Position numbers and translations under genes: made by a program. DNA of 16,484 bases. Source: Bacteroidales bacterium UBA1769. Lineage in GTDB: Bacteria; Bacteroidota; Bacteroidia; Bacteroidales; UBA932. Shown here one piece after another: positions 1-8,127 of the stretch. The notes beneath the pieces were generated by a model. The model did no database searches and had not been told where the DNA came from. It saw only the letters and a program-made list of their open reading frames with translations. Each line of letters opens with the position of its first letter. The stretch's first letter is position 1. The DNA is taken from assembly GCA_002314725.1 (NCBI GenBank), contig DCGV01000133.1, positions 1 to 16,484 on the forward strand, in the 5' to 3' direction.

Positions 1-87
1 GCCGTGTATTCAAATGTAGGCAAACAGAATTCTCTTCATAGTAACTATAATTTACCTTTATCCTGCTTGGGGCAGAGGACTAACCCA

Positions 88-1368
88 TCATTCATGCTCC
101 TTACAGTACGTCAGCATCTCTTTGATTGCATCCAGCGCTTCTGCATAGCTGATATACTTATAGCATGGCCAAACGGCAGAAGAATGGAAACCCGAGAGGC
201 TCATATAATGATTCACGATATCGGATATCTCCTCCTTCACATCGGCCACTTTCATACCACTTGGTGGCAGAAATCCATAATAGACCCTCTTCTGGCTTAC
301 ATTCTCCTCAAGTCCGATTCGATACATTTTGCCTCGGAATTGGAAATGGAGACCAAAGAAATACCAATGCTTGTCAGGTCGGAGCTGTACCTTGCAGTCT
401 GGATATTCGGATTGTAACCGTCCAGAGATGTCCTTGACACAATTCTCTCGTGCCTCAAACTCGAGAGACTCCAGTTGATCCGCAACCGTACGTAAGTCAC
501 GGAGTTGCTTCACAACCAGCGAATGATTCTCAAAATCATTATCCGTAAACTTCAACATTCCTCTTAATTGGTCCTTGATTTCCATTTTTTCAGTATCGTT
601 TAATTCGTCATATCTTGATAATGTCTCCAAATATACTTTGTACTGAATCAACGCAGTATAGAGCTGCTGATCCATCACCTTACATTCAGGTATAACCTCC
701 TCCTTGATCCAAGGCAAGATGTCATCGCTGAAAGAAAGACGTAAATATCTAGGTTCGAACTCTTCCCTGTATGAGTAAAAGTCTCGGCATTTATCCGTAT
801 TCTCTTGTCGGCAGTTGCGGCAACATTCTTGAGGTTTCTTCCAGCTACAATCGCTGGGTTCATGGTCATCCAGAGGAAGGTACACAACAAAGATTTTTTC
901 GTTGGTATAGCCTTCTTTCTGCATTGATTCAATATATCGGGCTAATTGGTTCTTTTGGTCCACAGCACCACGAATCTTATTCTCGAAAATGATAGCATAG
1001 TCACTATCTTTCACCAGAATATCAATGCGGTGCTCCTCATTGCTAAATTTCGGATTTTTGATCGAATGGTCAAAACTATCGCCCAAGAAACTGCGAACAA
1101 ACATCTCGAAAAACTCGTAACGATTATTTCGTCTGATCGAAAGAATTTCTTTCAAGATGCGGCTATTTGCCTCCTCATCTATTCTGGCAAAGCTCAAAAC
1201 CGAGAAAGGAATCTCCCTCTTCTTATTCCGATGTCTTTCTTTCAATTCGCGAACCTTGTCAAGAATCCGCCAGATGTTCGAAATTACCGTAGAAGCGTTA
1301 TCAGTCTCGTTGCGCTTAAACTCTTCCACGAACTTGAATATTTCAAAAACTCTATCTTTATCCATCAT
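88..1368 (-). CDS. PD-(D/E)XK nuclease-like protein (PDDEXK_4-type) with Cys-rich insertion
   Basis: Predicted 426-residue soluble protein. The nuclease core is seen as RIDILV (Asp116), about a dozen residues, then IIFENKI (Glu129, Lys131), the D...ExK pattern of the PD-(D/E)XK superfamily. The preceding helix with FARIDEEANSRILKEIL resembles the PDDEXK_4 group common in bacterial defence islands; that family name is from memory. Residues 174-194 carry five cysteines (C, CC, C, C) suggesting a zinc knuckle inserted after the core. An upstream in-frame ATG at 1398 is rejected because a perfect -7 element (1387-1395) lies between it and the ATG at 1368 (or 1365), so the longer start would not be on the transcript. 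It is probably monocistronic and is separated from the next gene by about 400 bp of repeats. A role as a DNase effector is inference; the substrate is unknown. Confidence 0.8.
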   Translation of the reverse strand: MMDKDRVFEIFKFVEEFKRNETDNASTVISNIWRILDKVRELKERHRNKKREIPFSVLSFARIDEEANSRILKEILSIRRNNRYEFFEMFVRSFLGDSFDHSIKNPKFSNEEHRIDILVKDSDYAIIFENKIRGAVDQKNQLARYIESMQKEGYTNEKIFVVYLPLDDHEPSDCSWKKPQECCRNCRQENTDKCRDFYSYREEFEPRYLRLSFSDDILPWIKEEVIPECKVMDQQLYTALIQYKVYLETLSRYDELNDTEKMEIKDQLRGMLKFTDNDFENHSLVVKQLRDLRTVADQLESLEFEARENCVKDISGRLQSEYPDCKVQLRPDKHWYFFGLHFQFRGKMYRIGLEENVSQKRVYYGFLPPSGMKVADVKEEISDIVNHYMSLSGFHSSAVWPCYKYISYAEALDAIKEMLTYCKEHE

Positions 1369-1386
1369 GATATGATTTAGTTCGCC

Positions 1387-1395
1387 GCAAATATA
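1387..1395 (-). promoter_or_regulatory. Bacteroidetes -7 element upstream of the PD-(D/E)XK gene
   Basis: The minus strand reads TATATTTGC, a perfect match to TAnnTTTG, 18 bp before the ATG at 1368. No good -33 TTTG is seen at the usual 19-21 bp, so the promoter is only half convincing. Its position decides the start codon of the gene. Confidence 0.5.
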
Positions 1396-1538
1396 CATAA
1401 AATTTCAATACATTGGTATTATTCCACATAAAATAATCATGAAAATACTGCTCAAACAGGCAAAACTAGATAAAACGGACTGAAAAAGAGGCAATCGCAG
1501 ATAAATAGAAGCTAAGCATAGCTAACCTGACTAACCCA

Positions 1539-1571
1539 TTTGCAGAAGTCAGAAATAACTCATATCTTTGC
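1539..1571 (+). promoter_or_regulatory. Consensus Bacteroidetes promoter, plus strand
   Basis: TTTG at 1539-1542, a 20 bp spacer, and TATCTTTGC at 1563-1571 form a full Bacteroidetes sigma-factor promoter. It fires rightwards, against all neighbouring genes, towards the repeat micro-ORF starting at 1575. Its transcript could run antisense into the 98- and 248-residue genes. Confidence 0.65.
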
Positions 1572-1574
1572 ATC

Positions 1575-1646
1575 ATGGACCCCTTGGAACCTCTGGACCC
1601 CTTGGAACCTCTGGACCCCTTGGAACCACTCTGGACCCATTTCTAA
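1575..1646 (+). CDS. 23-residue micro-ORF made of DPLEPL repeats
   Basis: The ATG lies 4 nt after a perfect -7 element and opens a short frame reading M, then DPLEPL three times, then WTHF and stop. The repeat is the in-frame translation of an 18 bp tandem repeat, so each copy adds exactly six codons and copy-number changes would keep the frame. The expected transcription start is at or next to the ATG, so any mRNA would be nearly leaderless. No ribosome-binding site is visible. It may be a real micropeptide, a non-coding transcript, or chance; coding status is unproven. Confidence 0.3.
   Translation: MDPLEPLDPLEPLDPLEPLWTHF
1577..1630 (+). repeat. 18 bp tandem repeat, three copies
   Basis: The unit GGACCCCTTGGAACCTCT occurs at 1577-1594 and 1595-1612, with a third, slightly diverged copy at 1613-1630 (ending CCACT) and a further GGACCC at 1633. 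This is a minisatellite directly downstream of a promoter. Confidence 0.9.
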
Positions 1647-1750
1647 AACCACCTCAACATTTCTGGCGAAAGCCCATCCATTTCTGCGAAGCACCCACTA
1701 ACCCGTATCCCCAAGCGCCAATCGTTAATCGCTAATCACCAGTATCCCGA

Positions 1751-1793
1751 CCATCGGGTGTGTGTGTTGAGCATCTGATATTATGATGCTCGG
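1751..1793 (+). repeat. Truncated right end of the palindromic element found at 15475-15834
   Basis: The CCATCGGG-GTGTGTGT-TGAGCATCTGATATTATGATGC region matches the right arm of both long palindromic elements near the window's right end, in the same orientation. The segment 1769-1791 folds as GAGCATC-loop-GATGCTC. It overlaps the last codons and TAA stop of the 98-residue gene, so it may have supplied that gene's 3' end and could act as a stem-loop terminator or 3' stabiliser. Confidence 0.75.
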
Positions 1794-2077
1794 AATTCAA
1801 CTTGTAGCAACTCCTCCGGCCGCTCCTGCAGCTCCCGTCCCAGCGCCTCCAGATAGCGGCCGATCTCGATGGCAAGGTGCTTGCTGTAATATAGCTTCAT
1901 CTCCTCGATGTTCATCGCTAATACACGCTCGTCGTAGACATTGCGCTCATCATAGCCATCGGTGAGGATACGGTAGATATCATCGAGCATCGTGTAATCT
2001 CGGCACGAATCTGCCAAGTCGTTCCAATCCAGTTTCTGTAGGAAGACAAAGGGGTTGTCGGTCAGTCGTATAGTCAT
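1781..2077 (-). CDS. Hypothetical 98-residue acidic protein
   Basis: I do not recognise this protein. It is small, soluble and acidic, mostly helical by composition, with LDDIYRILTDGYDERNVYDERV in the middle (residues ~31-52) and no cysteines apart from one near residue 25. It follows the 248-residue gene after 21 bp on the same strand with no promoter between, so the pair is probably one two-gene unit. The C-terminal residues FRAS and the stop lie inside a dispersed repeat fragment (1751-1793), so the original C-terminus may have been altered. A two-gene toxin-antitoxin or immunity arrangement is possible but nothing in the sequence proves it. Confidence 0.6.
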   Translation of the reverse strand: MTIRLTDNPFVFLQKLDWNDLADSCRDYTMLDDIYRILTDGYDERNVYDERVLAMNIEEMKLYYSKHLAIEIGRYLEALGRELQERPEELLQVEFRAS

Positions 2078-2098
2078 ACAATTGCTGTATTCAGAAAG

Positions 2099-2845
2099 TC
2101 AATATACCTGGCCATTGATACGAGTCATGGTGTCCTGGCCGAAAAACGAGACCTGCTCTTCGTATCTATCGCATAGACGAATGCAAATGGCAGTCAGTTT
2201 CTCAAAAGCTTCGGCACTGTGCCCATCAATCAACGAGAGCACTTGCCCCAACTCGGCACCAAGTCGTGTTGGGGCAGTTCTGTCTACGTAGCGCACCTGA
2301 ATCTTGAACAACGTATATGTTTTGCCTTGCTCAGAATATACACGAGGTGTCAGTTGCTCGAAATAACAATATGGCGTGAGGACATACGGAAGTGTCGCTT
2401 TGAAAGCCGAATGCTGAGCATAAGACGATCCGTGTTGTAATTCCACGAAGTTCTGCCATTCCATATCCGAGGGCCAAGGCACATTAATGCTAGGACAGGT
2501 AGCTGCATATCCTAACCAGCGACTGATAGCACTTTTATAATAAAGGTTCTTATAGGGTTCCTCAATATGGAGGGGATTATCTTCCTCTAGTTTCGCAATC
2601 AGATCAAGGGCCGATATACTTGTCGTCTGCTCATAAATCCATGGTACTATGGCAGAGATTACTTTAGGCAGGGCAGTATCAATAATCTTCAGATTCGCCT
2701 CTGTGACCGTGTTGTCGAAACTCACAAAGCTATATCTGTCGTTACCTGCACAGTGATACACCAGACCTATTTCCTGCCCCTCTCCACCAATTAGGATATC
2801 CTTATCGTTGATTCTCCGAATGAACCGATTGCTACTTGTTGCCAT
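2099..2845 (-). CDS. Hypothetical 248-residue protein, first gene of a two-gene unit
   Basis: I do not recognise this family. The frame extends upstream to 2977, but a perfect promoter (2853-2885) sits inside that extension, so the start is the ATG at 2845, giving MATSSNRFIRRIND. No signal peptide or membrane segment remains; the hydrophobic stretch in the longer frame is the translated promoter region. The C-terminal third (TPYCYFEQLTPR, then VRYVDRT, then an Ala/Leu-rich helix) loosely recalls the TIGR04255 group of sporadic proteins, a weak impression only. The -7 element ends 7 nt before the ATG, so the 5' leader should be only a few nucleotides. The 98-residue gene follows 21 bp downstream. 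Confidence 0.7.
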   Translation of the reverse strand: MATSSNRFIRRINDKDILIGGEGQEIGLVYHCAGNDRYSFVSFDNTVTEANLKIIDTALPKVISAIVPWIYEQTTSISALDLIAKLEEDNPLHIEEPYKNLYYKSAISRWLGYAATCPSINVPWPSDMEWQNFVELQHGSSYAQHSAFKATLPYVLTPYCYFEQLTPRVYSEQGKTYTLFKIQVRYVDRTAPTRLGAELGQVLSLIDGHSAEAFEKLTAICIRLCDRYEEQVSFFGQDTMTRINGQVY

Positions 2846-2852
2846 TTTTTCG

Positions 2853-2885
2853 GCAAAGGTAGTTACAATAATCCAGACCCCCAAA
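2853..2885 (-). promoter_or_regulatory. Consensus Bacteroidetes promoter of the 248/98-residue gene pair
   Basis: On the minus strand, TTTG (2885-2882), a 20 bp spacer and TACCTTTGC (2861-2853) match the Bacteroidetes consensus. It predicts transcription starting about 2847, right at the ATG at 2845. Confidence 0.7.
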
Positions 2886-2965
2886 AGAATTAACAAACTC
2901 CGGCATTTCTTAACACATTCTAATATGAACCGGAATGTGGAGGTGCCGGAGGGGCAGTGTTTAAT

Positions 2966-2991
2966 GGGCTTGAGCACTGTTCCTCAAACCC
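2966..2991 (-). terminator. Stem-loop after the four-gene operon
   Basis: GGGTTTGAG and CTCAAGCCC form a 9-pair stem with an 8 nt loop. The one non-Watson-Crick pair is a G-U wobble when read as minus-strand RNA but a C-A mismatch on the plus strand, which favours function on the operon transcript. The U-tract behind it is poor, so it is a weak terminator or an RNA-stabilising hairpin. Confidence 0.35.
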
Positions 2992-3029
2992 TCTTTATTA
3001 TGTCCAATAGGAAGCCAGAGCTAATCTGT

Positions 3030-4124
3030 TTATCTCCTCAATAGATCAATCATGCTTAAATATTTATCTTTTATCAATCTTTTTCTAACTGACCATAAGT
3101 TTTCTAAATCGAATGTCATAAGCATATCATTTGCAATAGATGAAATATCTTCATCTGAATGCTGTCGATTATTCTTCTTAAGTAATCTCTTTAGATTATC
3201 AATAAGCGAAGCATGTATTTCTTCGTGATAATCTTGATAGAACATCAGGAAATCAGTATTAATCGTTATAGAGTCTTTTGGAAAGCAATAGAACATTGTT
3301 GGCATATCCAGCTCAATTGAATACTTGTCGAGACCTGGATGAAGGTAAGCGAAGTGGCCCATAACCAATCTCTTCATCTTATCTCCTGAATAATCATTAC
3401 TAACGGCATCAATGAGTTTCTCATAGACATTCCATTCGTCTTCATTTCGCTTCAGGTGGATATCGAAAAGGTTCTTCTTTAGATTTCTATGAGCAATTCT
3501 GTCTCCAATATAGAATTCTTTTCCTTTTGAACAGACCCAATGCATCCTTATCATCCTAATACATAGATCGATAATAGAAATCTGCTGATTATGTTTGAAG
3601 TTATAATCTTCAAATATGGCAGCAAACCAAAGTATGGATACCGGCGAATTGAAAGAGCTGAGAATCCTCTCAAATTGTGGAACGGAGTGTTTCGGAGTAG
3701 GCATGAACATATCAGCCATATAGACGAACTGACTCCACATCGAGAAATAGGGTTCTTGATTGAGCCACAACTTATCCGCATATCGAGAATTAATAATATC
3801 TGAAAAACGAATATATGAATCAGGGAACTTAATAAATGGAATCGGATCTCTTAAAAGATTATCAATGATTTGCCTATCAAAATCCAGTTCTTCATCTTCA
3901 AGGGAATGTAAAAATTCGTACTTCTCGTATTTTACTTTCCATCTAATAAAGGAAGGAAAATAAAAACAGCAGTTATCGATAACAATCAATAGACAATCTT
4001 TTCCCTTTGATTTGTTAAGAATCGACAATGCAGAATTTAAGAAGCATGAGATTAAGGCTTCCCATGCTTTTTCTTTTTCTTCGAACTCTTTTATCTTTTC
4101 AACAAACTCGTTGGTAGTAAACAT
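3030..4124 (-). CDS. Unknown 364-residue protein, last gene of the PLD operon
   Basis: I do not recognise this protein. It is soluble, rich in aromatic residues, Lys and Ile, and looks largely helical, with a charged N-terminal helix (EKIKEFEEKEKAWEAL) and a basic C-terminal region (LIDNLKRLLKKNN at ~306-318; RKRLIKDK near the end). No nuclease, ATPase or membrane motif is visible. It begins 19 bp after the 409-residue gene with no promoter between, so it is the distal gene of the operon led from 9614. Its AT-rich composition matches its three operon partners and differs from the genes left and right. It may be a structural or sensor subunit of the same system, but that is inference. Confidence 0.75.
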   Translation of the reverse strand: MFTTNEFVEKIKEFEEKEKAWEALISCFLNSALSILNKSKGKDCLLIVIDNCCFYFPSFIRWKVKYEKYEFLHSLEDEELDFDRQIIDNLLRDPIPFIKFPDSYIRFSDIINSRYADKLWLNQEPYFSMWSQFVYMADMFMPTPKHSVPQFERILSSFNSPVSILWFAAIFEDYNFKHNQQISIIDLCIRMIRMHWVCSKGKEFYIGDRIAHRNLKKNLFDIHLKRNEDEWNVYEKLIDAVSNDYSGDKMKRLVMGHFAYLHPGLDKYSIELDMPTMFYCFPKDSITINTDFLMFYQDYHEEIHASLIDNLKRLLKKNNRQHSDEDISSIANDMLMTFDLENLWSVRKRLIKDKYLSMIDLLRR

Positions 4125-4143
4125 AAACTATCTAAATCTTTTC

Positions 4144-5373
4144 CTATGAAGAACAATCATTTAGCAAATAATTGGAGTAATACACAAGATCTCGTTTCCA
4201 CTGATTGTAATAATCATGCGTTATTCTAACGAATCTCGTTACTCCCATCTTCTCGAAATCGATAACCCCATTGAATATTTTCTCTCTTTTATTAGGGGTT
4301 GAAGAGGAGAAGAAGTCTAGAATCTGCTCGGACGTGTCAACGAGCCTTGAGTGCTTGACTGCGAAAATATAAGTACTTCTTGAAGAATTCGAATTCTCAT
4401 ACACAACTATTGCCTTGTTTTCGTTTACTCTTGTAGTAAACAATATGGCGTCTTCCAAGTATTGCAGATGAGTAGCAGAAGCATTTATTTTCCGCTCATA
4501 ACAAAACCTAAAAGGTACAGCCCCATACTGTGACGAAGCAAGATATTTGAGATAACTAGAATCTTTGATTTTGATAGGATGCGAATGACTATAGGTTTTG
4601 CCCGACCTATATTCATCAATGCATCTGTTTATAGCTGTCTCAGAATATATGTCGGGCTCCTCTTGTTCTTCAATCTGAGGAGACGGGGGAGAAGTCAAGG
4701 TCTTAATGACAGAAGAATAGTCTTGTTGAGTTCTAACACTAATGACATGACCATTAATGCAATCTGCGGAGAATGTCCATTTTTCTTTAATATCTTCTGG
4801 TACCATTCCTGCAGGAATGTCGGATAATATCAGATCATATTTATACGGTACGTAATAATCATCGTTACGATGGTTCGGGTGATATATAAGAACCGCATCC
4901 TCTTCAAAATCAATACTTTCCCATGGCACTCTAAATGTGCCATTTTCAGGAAATTCATAGAGTATTTCAAAGTGAATTGAGTGATCGAAGAACTTCGAAG
5001 TCTGAACGATTTTGTTGATAAGCTTAATGCTGGGTTGAAGACAATCTAAAATCTTATAATACCCTTCATCATAGCTAATTGCCTCGTAATACCTCTTCAG
5101 AAAATCATTCGGGGTGTACGTTTCATTATTAACTAATAAACATAGAAAAAGTAAAGCATGCCATTCGTTGCTCTTTGAATAAAAAGAAGAATGAGAAAGA
5201 AAATTTCTGAAATTTCTCCTTTTGGTAGGAAGCAAACAAACCAGACCTTTTTCTAATCGTAAAGGCTTGAATTCTTCAAAATACTCTATTGCATTCTGCT
5301 CTAATAAAAAATTATAGACATGAACTTCTTCTGGGCAAGAAGGTCTTGTTGATGCTGAATTGTAGATTCCCAT
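4144..5373 (-). CDS. Unknown 409-residue protein, third gene of the PLD operon
   Basis: I do not recognise this protein. A stop codon lies immediately before the ATG, so the start is firm. The N-terminal half is helical with a Lys/Arg-rich patch (residues ~45-60). A low-complexity Pro/Glu linker (SPPSPQIEEQEEPD, about residues 229-242) separates it from a C-terminal half of mixed strands and helices. No catalytic motif is obvious. It follows the PLD gene after 96 bp, the widest gap in the operon. I see no consensus promoter or complete second frame there, so read-through from upstream is likely. The two-domain layout with a flexible linker fits a scaffold or recognition subunit, but this is speculation. 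Confidence 0.75.
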   Translation of the reverse strand: MGIYNSASTRPSCPEEVHVYNFLLEQNAIEYFEEFKPLRLEKGLVCLLPTKRRNFRNFLSHSSFYSKSNEWHALLFLCLLVNNETYTPNDFLKRYYEAISYDEGYYKILDCLQPSIKLINKIVQTSKFFDHSIHFEILYEFPENGTFRVPWESIDFEEDAVLIYHPNHRNDDYYVPYKYDLILSDIPAGMVPEDIKEKWTFSADCINGHVISVRTQQDYSSVIKTLTSPPSPQIEEQEEPDIYSETAINRCIDEYRSGKTYSHSHPIKIKDSSYLKYLASSQYGAVPFRFCYERKINASATHLQYLEDAILFTTRVNENKAIVVYENSNSSRSTYIFAVKHSRLVDTSEQILDFFSSSTPNKREKIFNGVIDFEKMGVTRFVRITHDYYNQWKRDLVYYSNYLLNDCSS

Positions 5374-5469
5374 TTATTACGCTTGAAACAATAGCAAAGG
5401 ATTAATATTCTCTTATACAGGAAGATAGACCTGTTTGTCATTGTGTGCTTCGTGCACCCCTCTTCAAAA

Positions 5470-8127
5470 TCAATAATCCTCCTGGTATCCACTCTTTAAG
5501 GCAAATTTCTTGCCTTTCGATTCTAGATACCAGACTTTATTGTTTTGATAGATTTCTTTGCTTTTTAGTTTCGCTTTTAGTCTTTCTGCTAAACCAATTA
5601 CTTCTGAGCATTTGAATACATAGTCACTTTCTTTAGAAAAACTAAAGAGTTGATCGTTCACGTAATCTACATTCGGGAGTTGGATTAATCCTATTAAAGC
5701 AGCTAACGATAGTTCGATATTGTTTCTTATATCGGTCGATTCTTCAGGTAGAGCTCTCATTCCTAGGGTACCCATCATTAGCGCAATACAAAGACTATTT
5801 TTTGCCTCTCGGTCTAAGACTGAATTGTCATTTCGAGTAAGGTAATTTCCAGAAAGAAGATAGGTGAAATACATCAGAATTTTTTTTGAAAACATTGTTA
5901 ATTTGCTGGCAAATCGTTTTTGCGCTTTTATTGGAAATATAACATGATCCTCAAGAGCACATAATTGAGTAATAATGAGCATAACCATAGACGTCAAAGT
6001 GAAGTCCTGAGTGGTTATCTGTCCTCCGTACTGATTACACAACAAATTATCTCGTGTGTCAATATAATGATGCCAAGAATCTATTAGATTTTGGATTTTA
6101 GTAATGATAGATTCTGTTTCTTCAAGTAGAATATCTTCTTTTTCTTTTTCAATCTCGGTAGATGTCGGTGCAGGTAAGGTTGCTTTGCCAGCAGGCAACT
6201 TGGTACTATTTTCTATCCTTTTATCGTCTTCCTTTTTCTCTTTCCGTCGTAGGATTCGTTCTACAGCTTGATTATTTAGGGCAATAATAAAATTGTCTGA
6301 CGCTGAGAGAGCTGATGTATTATCGTCTGTTTTGTTTTTCCCAGTATTTACATCACCTTCTTCCTCTTCTGCTAGCAATTGGTCTTCTAAAGAAAATGTT
6401 TGTCTTCTAATAGCTTCTTTAACACTGTCAAAGAGGCGAACAATCGATGACGAATACGAGTCAAAATCACTGACATCTTCTTTGGAGAGGCTCTGGTTCC
6501 CAGTATGCATACTATAGTCAAAATTAGGCAATTTTTTTTGGGCGGTTTTGATAGATGGGTTATTACCAGCATACTTTCGAACTAGCTTAGTCTCATCATC
6601 ATGAGACGTGGTTTGTAGCAAGGAACTAACATGCGAAAGGAATTCCTTCGCATTATAGCCTTTTAGTTCTAATTCTGATATTATGTGGTTTATAGTCCTA
6701 TTTTCAATCGAAGGATTTGTCCTTTCGAGTAATAATGGCCAATTAATAAATTGCTTATTGCTGATGGTTTCCCCTTTGTCATCAATTAGCTGACAGAAAG
6801 CAGTTTGCGGCTTTAAGTTACATTTGACACTACAAACACCCTTCTTGTCGAATAGCAAATCTGTTATATTTAGGTACTTTTCATCAATCTCAATTCTTAA
6901 ATCTATTTTTTGTTTTGGTTGCAAATTCTTGAAATCGATGTAGATGTACATTGTATCACCCGATACTTCAACATTGAAGAGTCGAATGTTCGGTTTGACT
7001 AAATTATCCTTCTTGAGACTATTATCTTCATTTGTTTTTTCAAATTTTACACTAAGTTTTTTTCGCTCTGATAGTCCAAGTGTTGAAAGGAAGTCTATCG
7101 AAGAACTCGAAAATAGAATTGCAAATTCATCATTGATTGCTTTTTTACTTGTTCCATCCCCCCATGCGGCTTTAGTCGCATTTGCACTTCCAAGCAACAA
7201 ATATTCTCCCTTCTTTGTTTTGAAATGGAAAATTTTAGCATGCAGATGTCGATAAAACGAACCGGTCATAAATAGCTCTTTACCTCTGCTCGTTTCGTCA
7301 AAATCAAAGAATCTCAATCTGTCACTCTTCTTCATTTCGTATGGCGGCAAAGTACAGTTCTCCTGAAGTACAACATCAATCCTTGAGTTCGGGTATCGTT
7401 GCAACAAACATTGCAATAAGAATCCGTCAGAATCGTAAAACGGACTAATAACCGAAATTTCAGATACAACCTTATCTGGAATAATTGTTGATATTTGATC
7501 CAGAATGTTGCTTTCATCGTCATTATAACACAACATGCCCTCGAGGTTGTTACGTAGCCTTATTTGTTGATGTTTGGCATTATGTTGGAGAATGGCGTTT
7601 TTGAGCATTATGCAGCATGAAGGAATCTCGGTCATGATTCTTTTTTTTACGGCATTATTACCATACTTATTTACGAAACCTGCCAGATACTCCCAGCATT
7701 CGGCAATAAGGGGCATCTGTTTTAATTCAGACCCACTAGCCATTAAGCAAGAGAATGCTTCATGGTTTTTCCCTTGTCCCAGTGTCGTAAGGTTGCCTGA
7801 TCCGAAGACGACAAGAATTTCTTTGTCTCCAATAAACAGATTGATTTTGGGATGAAAAGCGCCTATCGAACGGATAGTTGTCACATAGTATTCCCTTCCA
7901 AGCTCTTTGAGTGTAGAAGAATCAGTGAATGCTATTTCTTCATCAAATTGCTTTTCATCAACGAGCAGGTTGATACTAGAAATGCCATGTTTGTGAAGCT
8001 GGCTCACAATCTGTCTTTCGAAAGAAATTAGTTCAATAGAGAAAGACATTAAGATAGCTGAATGATACTTAGGACTGTTTATCTGTCCTGGAATATCTTC
8101 GAAAATATTATGTTCTATTGTTGCCAT
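5470..8127 (-). CDS. PLD-superfamily nuclease-like protein with two HxK/GSxN sites
   Basis: An 885-residue protein. Two phospholipase D half-sites are visible: FHPKINLF followed by FGSGN (His92, Lys94, Gly109-Asn112) and LHAKIFHF followed by LGSAN (His296, Lys298, Gly313-Asn316). Each is trailed by an acidic NHEAF or NDEF-type segment, and the spacing fits one intramolecular active site. As in DNA-cutting PLD proteins, the Asp of classical HKD is not conserved. Residues ~380-450 look like a beta domain, ~585-675 is a highly charged, probably disordered linker, and the rest is helical. The start is ATG 8127, whose A is the last base of the preceding gene's TGA, so the two genes are translationally coupled. 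A GTG at 8130 is possible. DNA or RNA cleavage as a defence effector is the likely role; the substrate is not visible. Confidence 0.85.
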   Translation of the reverse strand: MATIEHNIFEDIPGQINSPKYHSAILMSFSIELISFERQIVSQLHKHGISSINLLVDEKQFDEEIAFTDSSTLKELGREYYVTTIRSIGAFHPKINLFIGDKEILVVFGSGNLTTLGQGKNHEAFSCLMASGSELKQMPLIAECWEYLAGFVNKYGNNAVKKRIMTEIPSCCIMLKNAILQHNAKHQQIRLRNNLEGMLCYNDDESNILDQISTIIPDKVVSEISVISPFYDSDGFLLQCLLQRYPNSRIDVVLQENCTLPPYEMKKSDRLRFFDFDETSRGKELFMTGSFYRHLHAKIFHFKTKKGEYLLLGSANATKAAWGDGTSKKAINDEFAILFSSSSIDFLSTLGLSERKKLSVKFEKTNEDNSLKKDNLVKPNIRLFNVEVSGDTMYIYIDFKNLQPKQKIDLRIEIDEKYLNITDLLFDKKGVCSVKCNLKPQTAFCQLIDDKGETISNKQFINWPLLLERTNPSIENRTINHIISELELKGYNAKEFLSHVSSLLQTTSHDDETKLVRKYAGNNPSIKTAQKKLPNFDYSMHTGNQSLSKEDVSDFDSYSSSIVRLFDSVKEAIRRQTFSLEDQLLAEEEEGDVNTGKNKTDDNTSALSASDNFIIALNNQAVERILRRKEKKEDDKRIENSTKLPAGKATLPAPTSTEIEKEKEDILLEETESIITKIQNLIDSWHHYIDTRDNLLCNQYGGQITTQDFTLTSMVMLIITQLCALEDHVIFPIKAQKRFASKLTMFSKKILMYFTYLLSGNYLTRNDNSVLDREAKNSLCIALMMGTLGMRALPEESTDIRNNIELSLAALIGLIQLPNVDYVNDQLFSFSKESDYVFKCSEVIGLAERLKAKLKSKEIYQNNKVWYLESKGKKFALKSGYQEDY

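Larger units (their letters stand above)
1396..1750. other. Intergenic stretch without an ordinary gene
   Basis: Apart from the promoter at 1539-1571, the micro-ORF and the 18 bp tandem repeat, I see no gene. 1441-1535 is featureless A-rich DNA. 1650-1745 contains short AATCG(C/T)TAATC repetition near 1725-1738 and nothing coding. Confidence 0.6.

Noticed and set aside
1..87. Possible terminator or new gene start at the left edge
   Set aside because: No stable hairpin with a U-tract is visible, and the minus-strand ATG at 39 opens only nine codons.
1369..1398. Upstream ATG of the PD-(D/E)XK gene
   Set aside because: The -7 element lies at 1387-1395, immediately downstream of this ATG, so the transcript would start after it.
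2846..2977. N-terminal extension of the 248-residue gene with a hydrophobic LLILLGVWIIV segment resembling a signal anchor
   Set aside because: The segment is encoded by a consensus promoter (2853-2885), so the extension cannot be on the main transcript.
5374..5469. Short overlapping frame starting near 5438 between the PLD and 409-residue genes
   Set aside because: It runs out of frame into the 409-residue gene, has no family resemblance, and I see no promoter.
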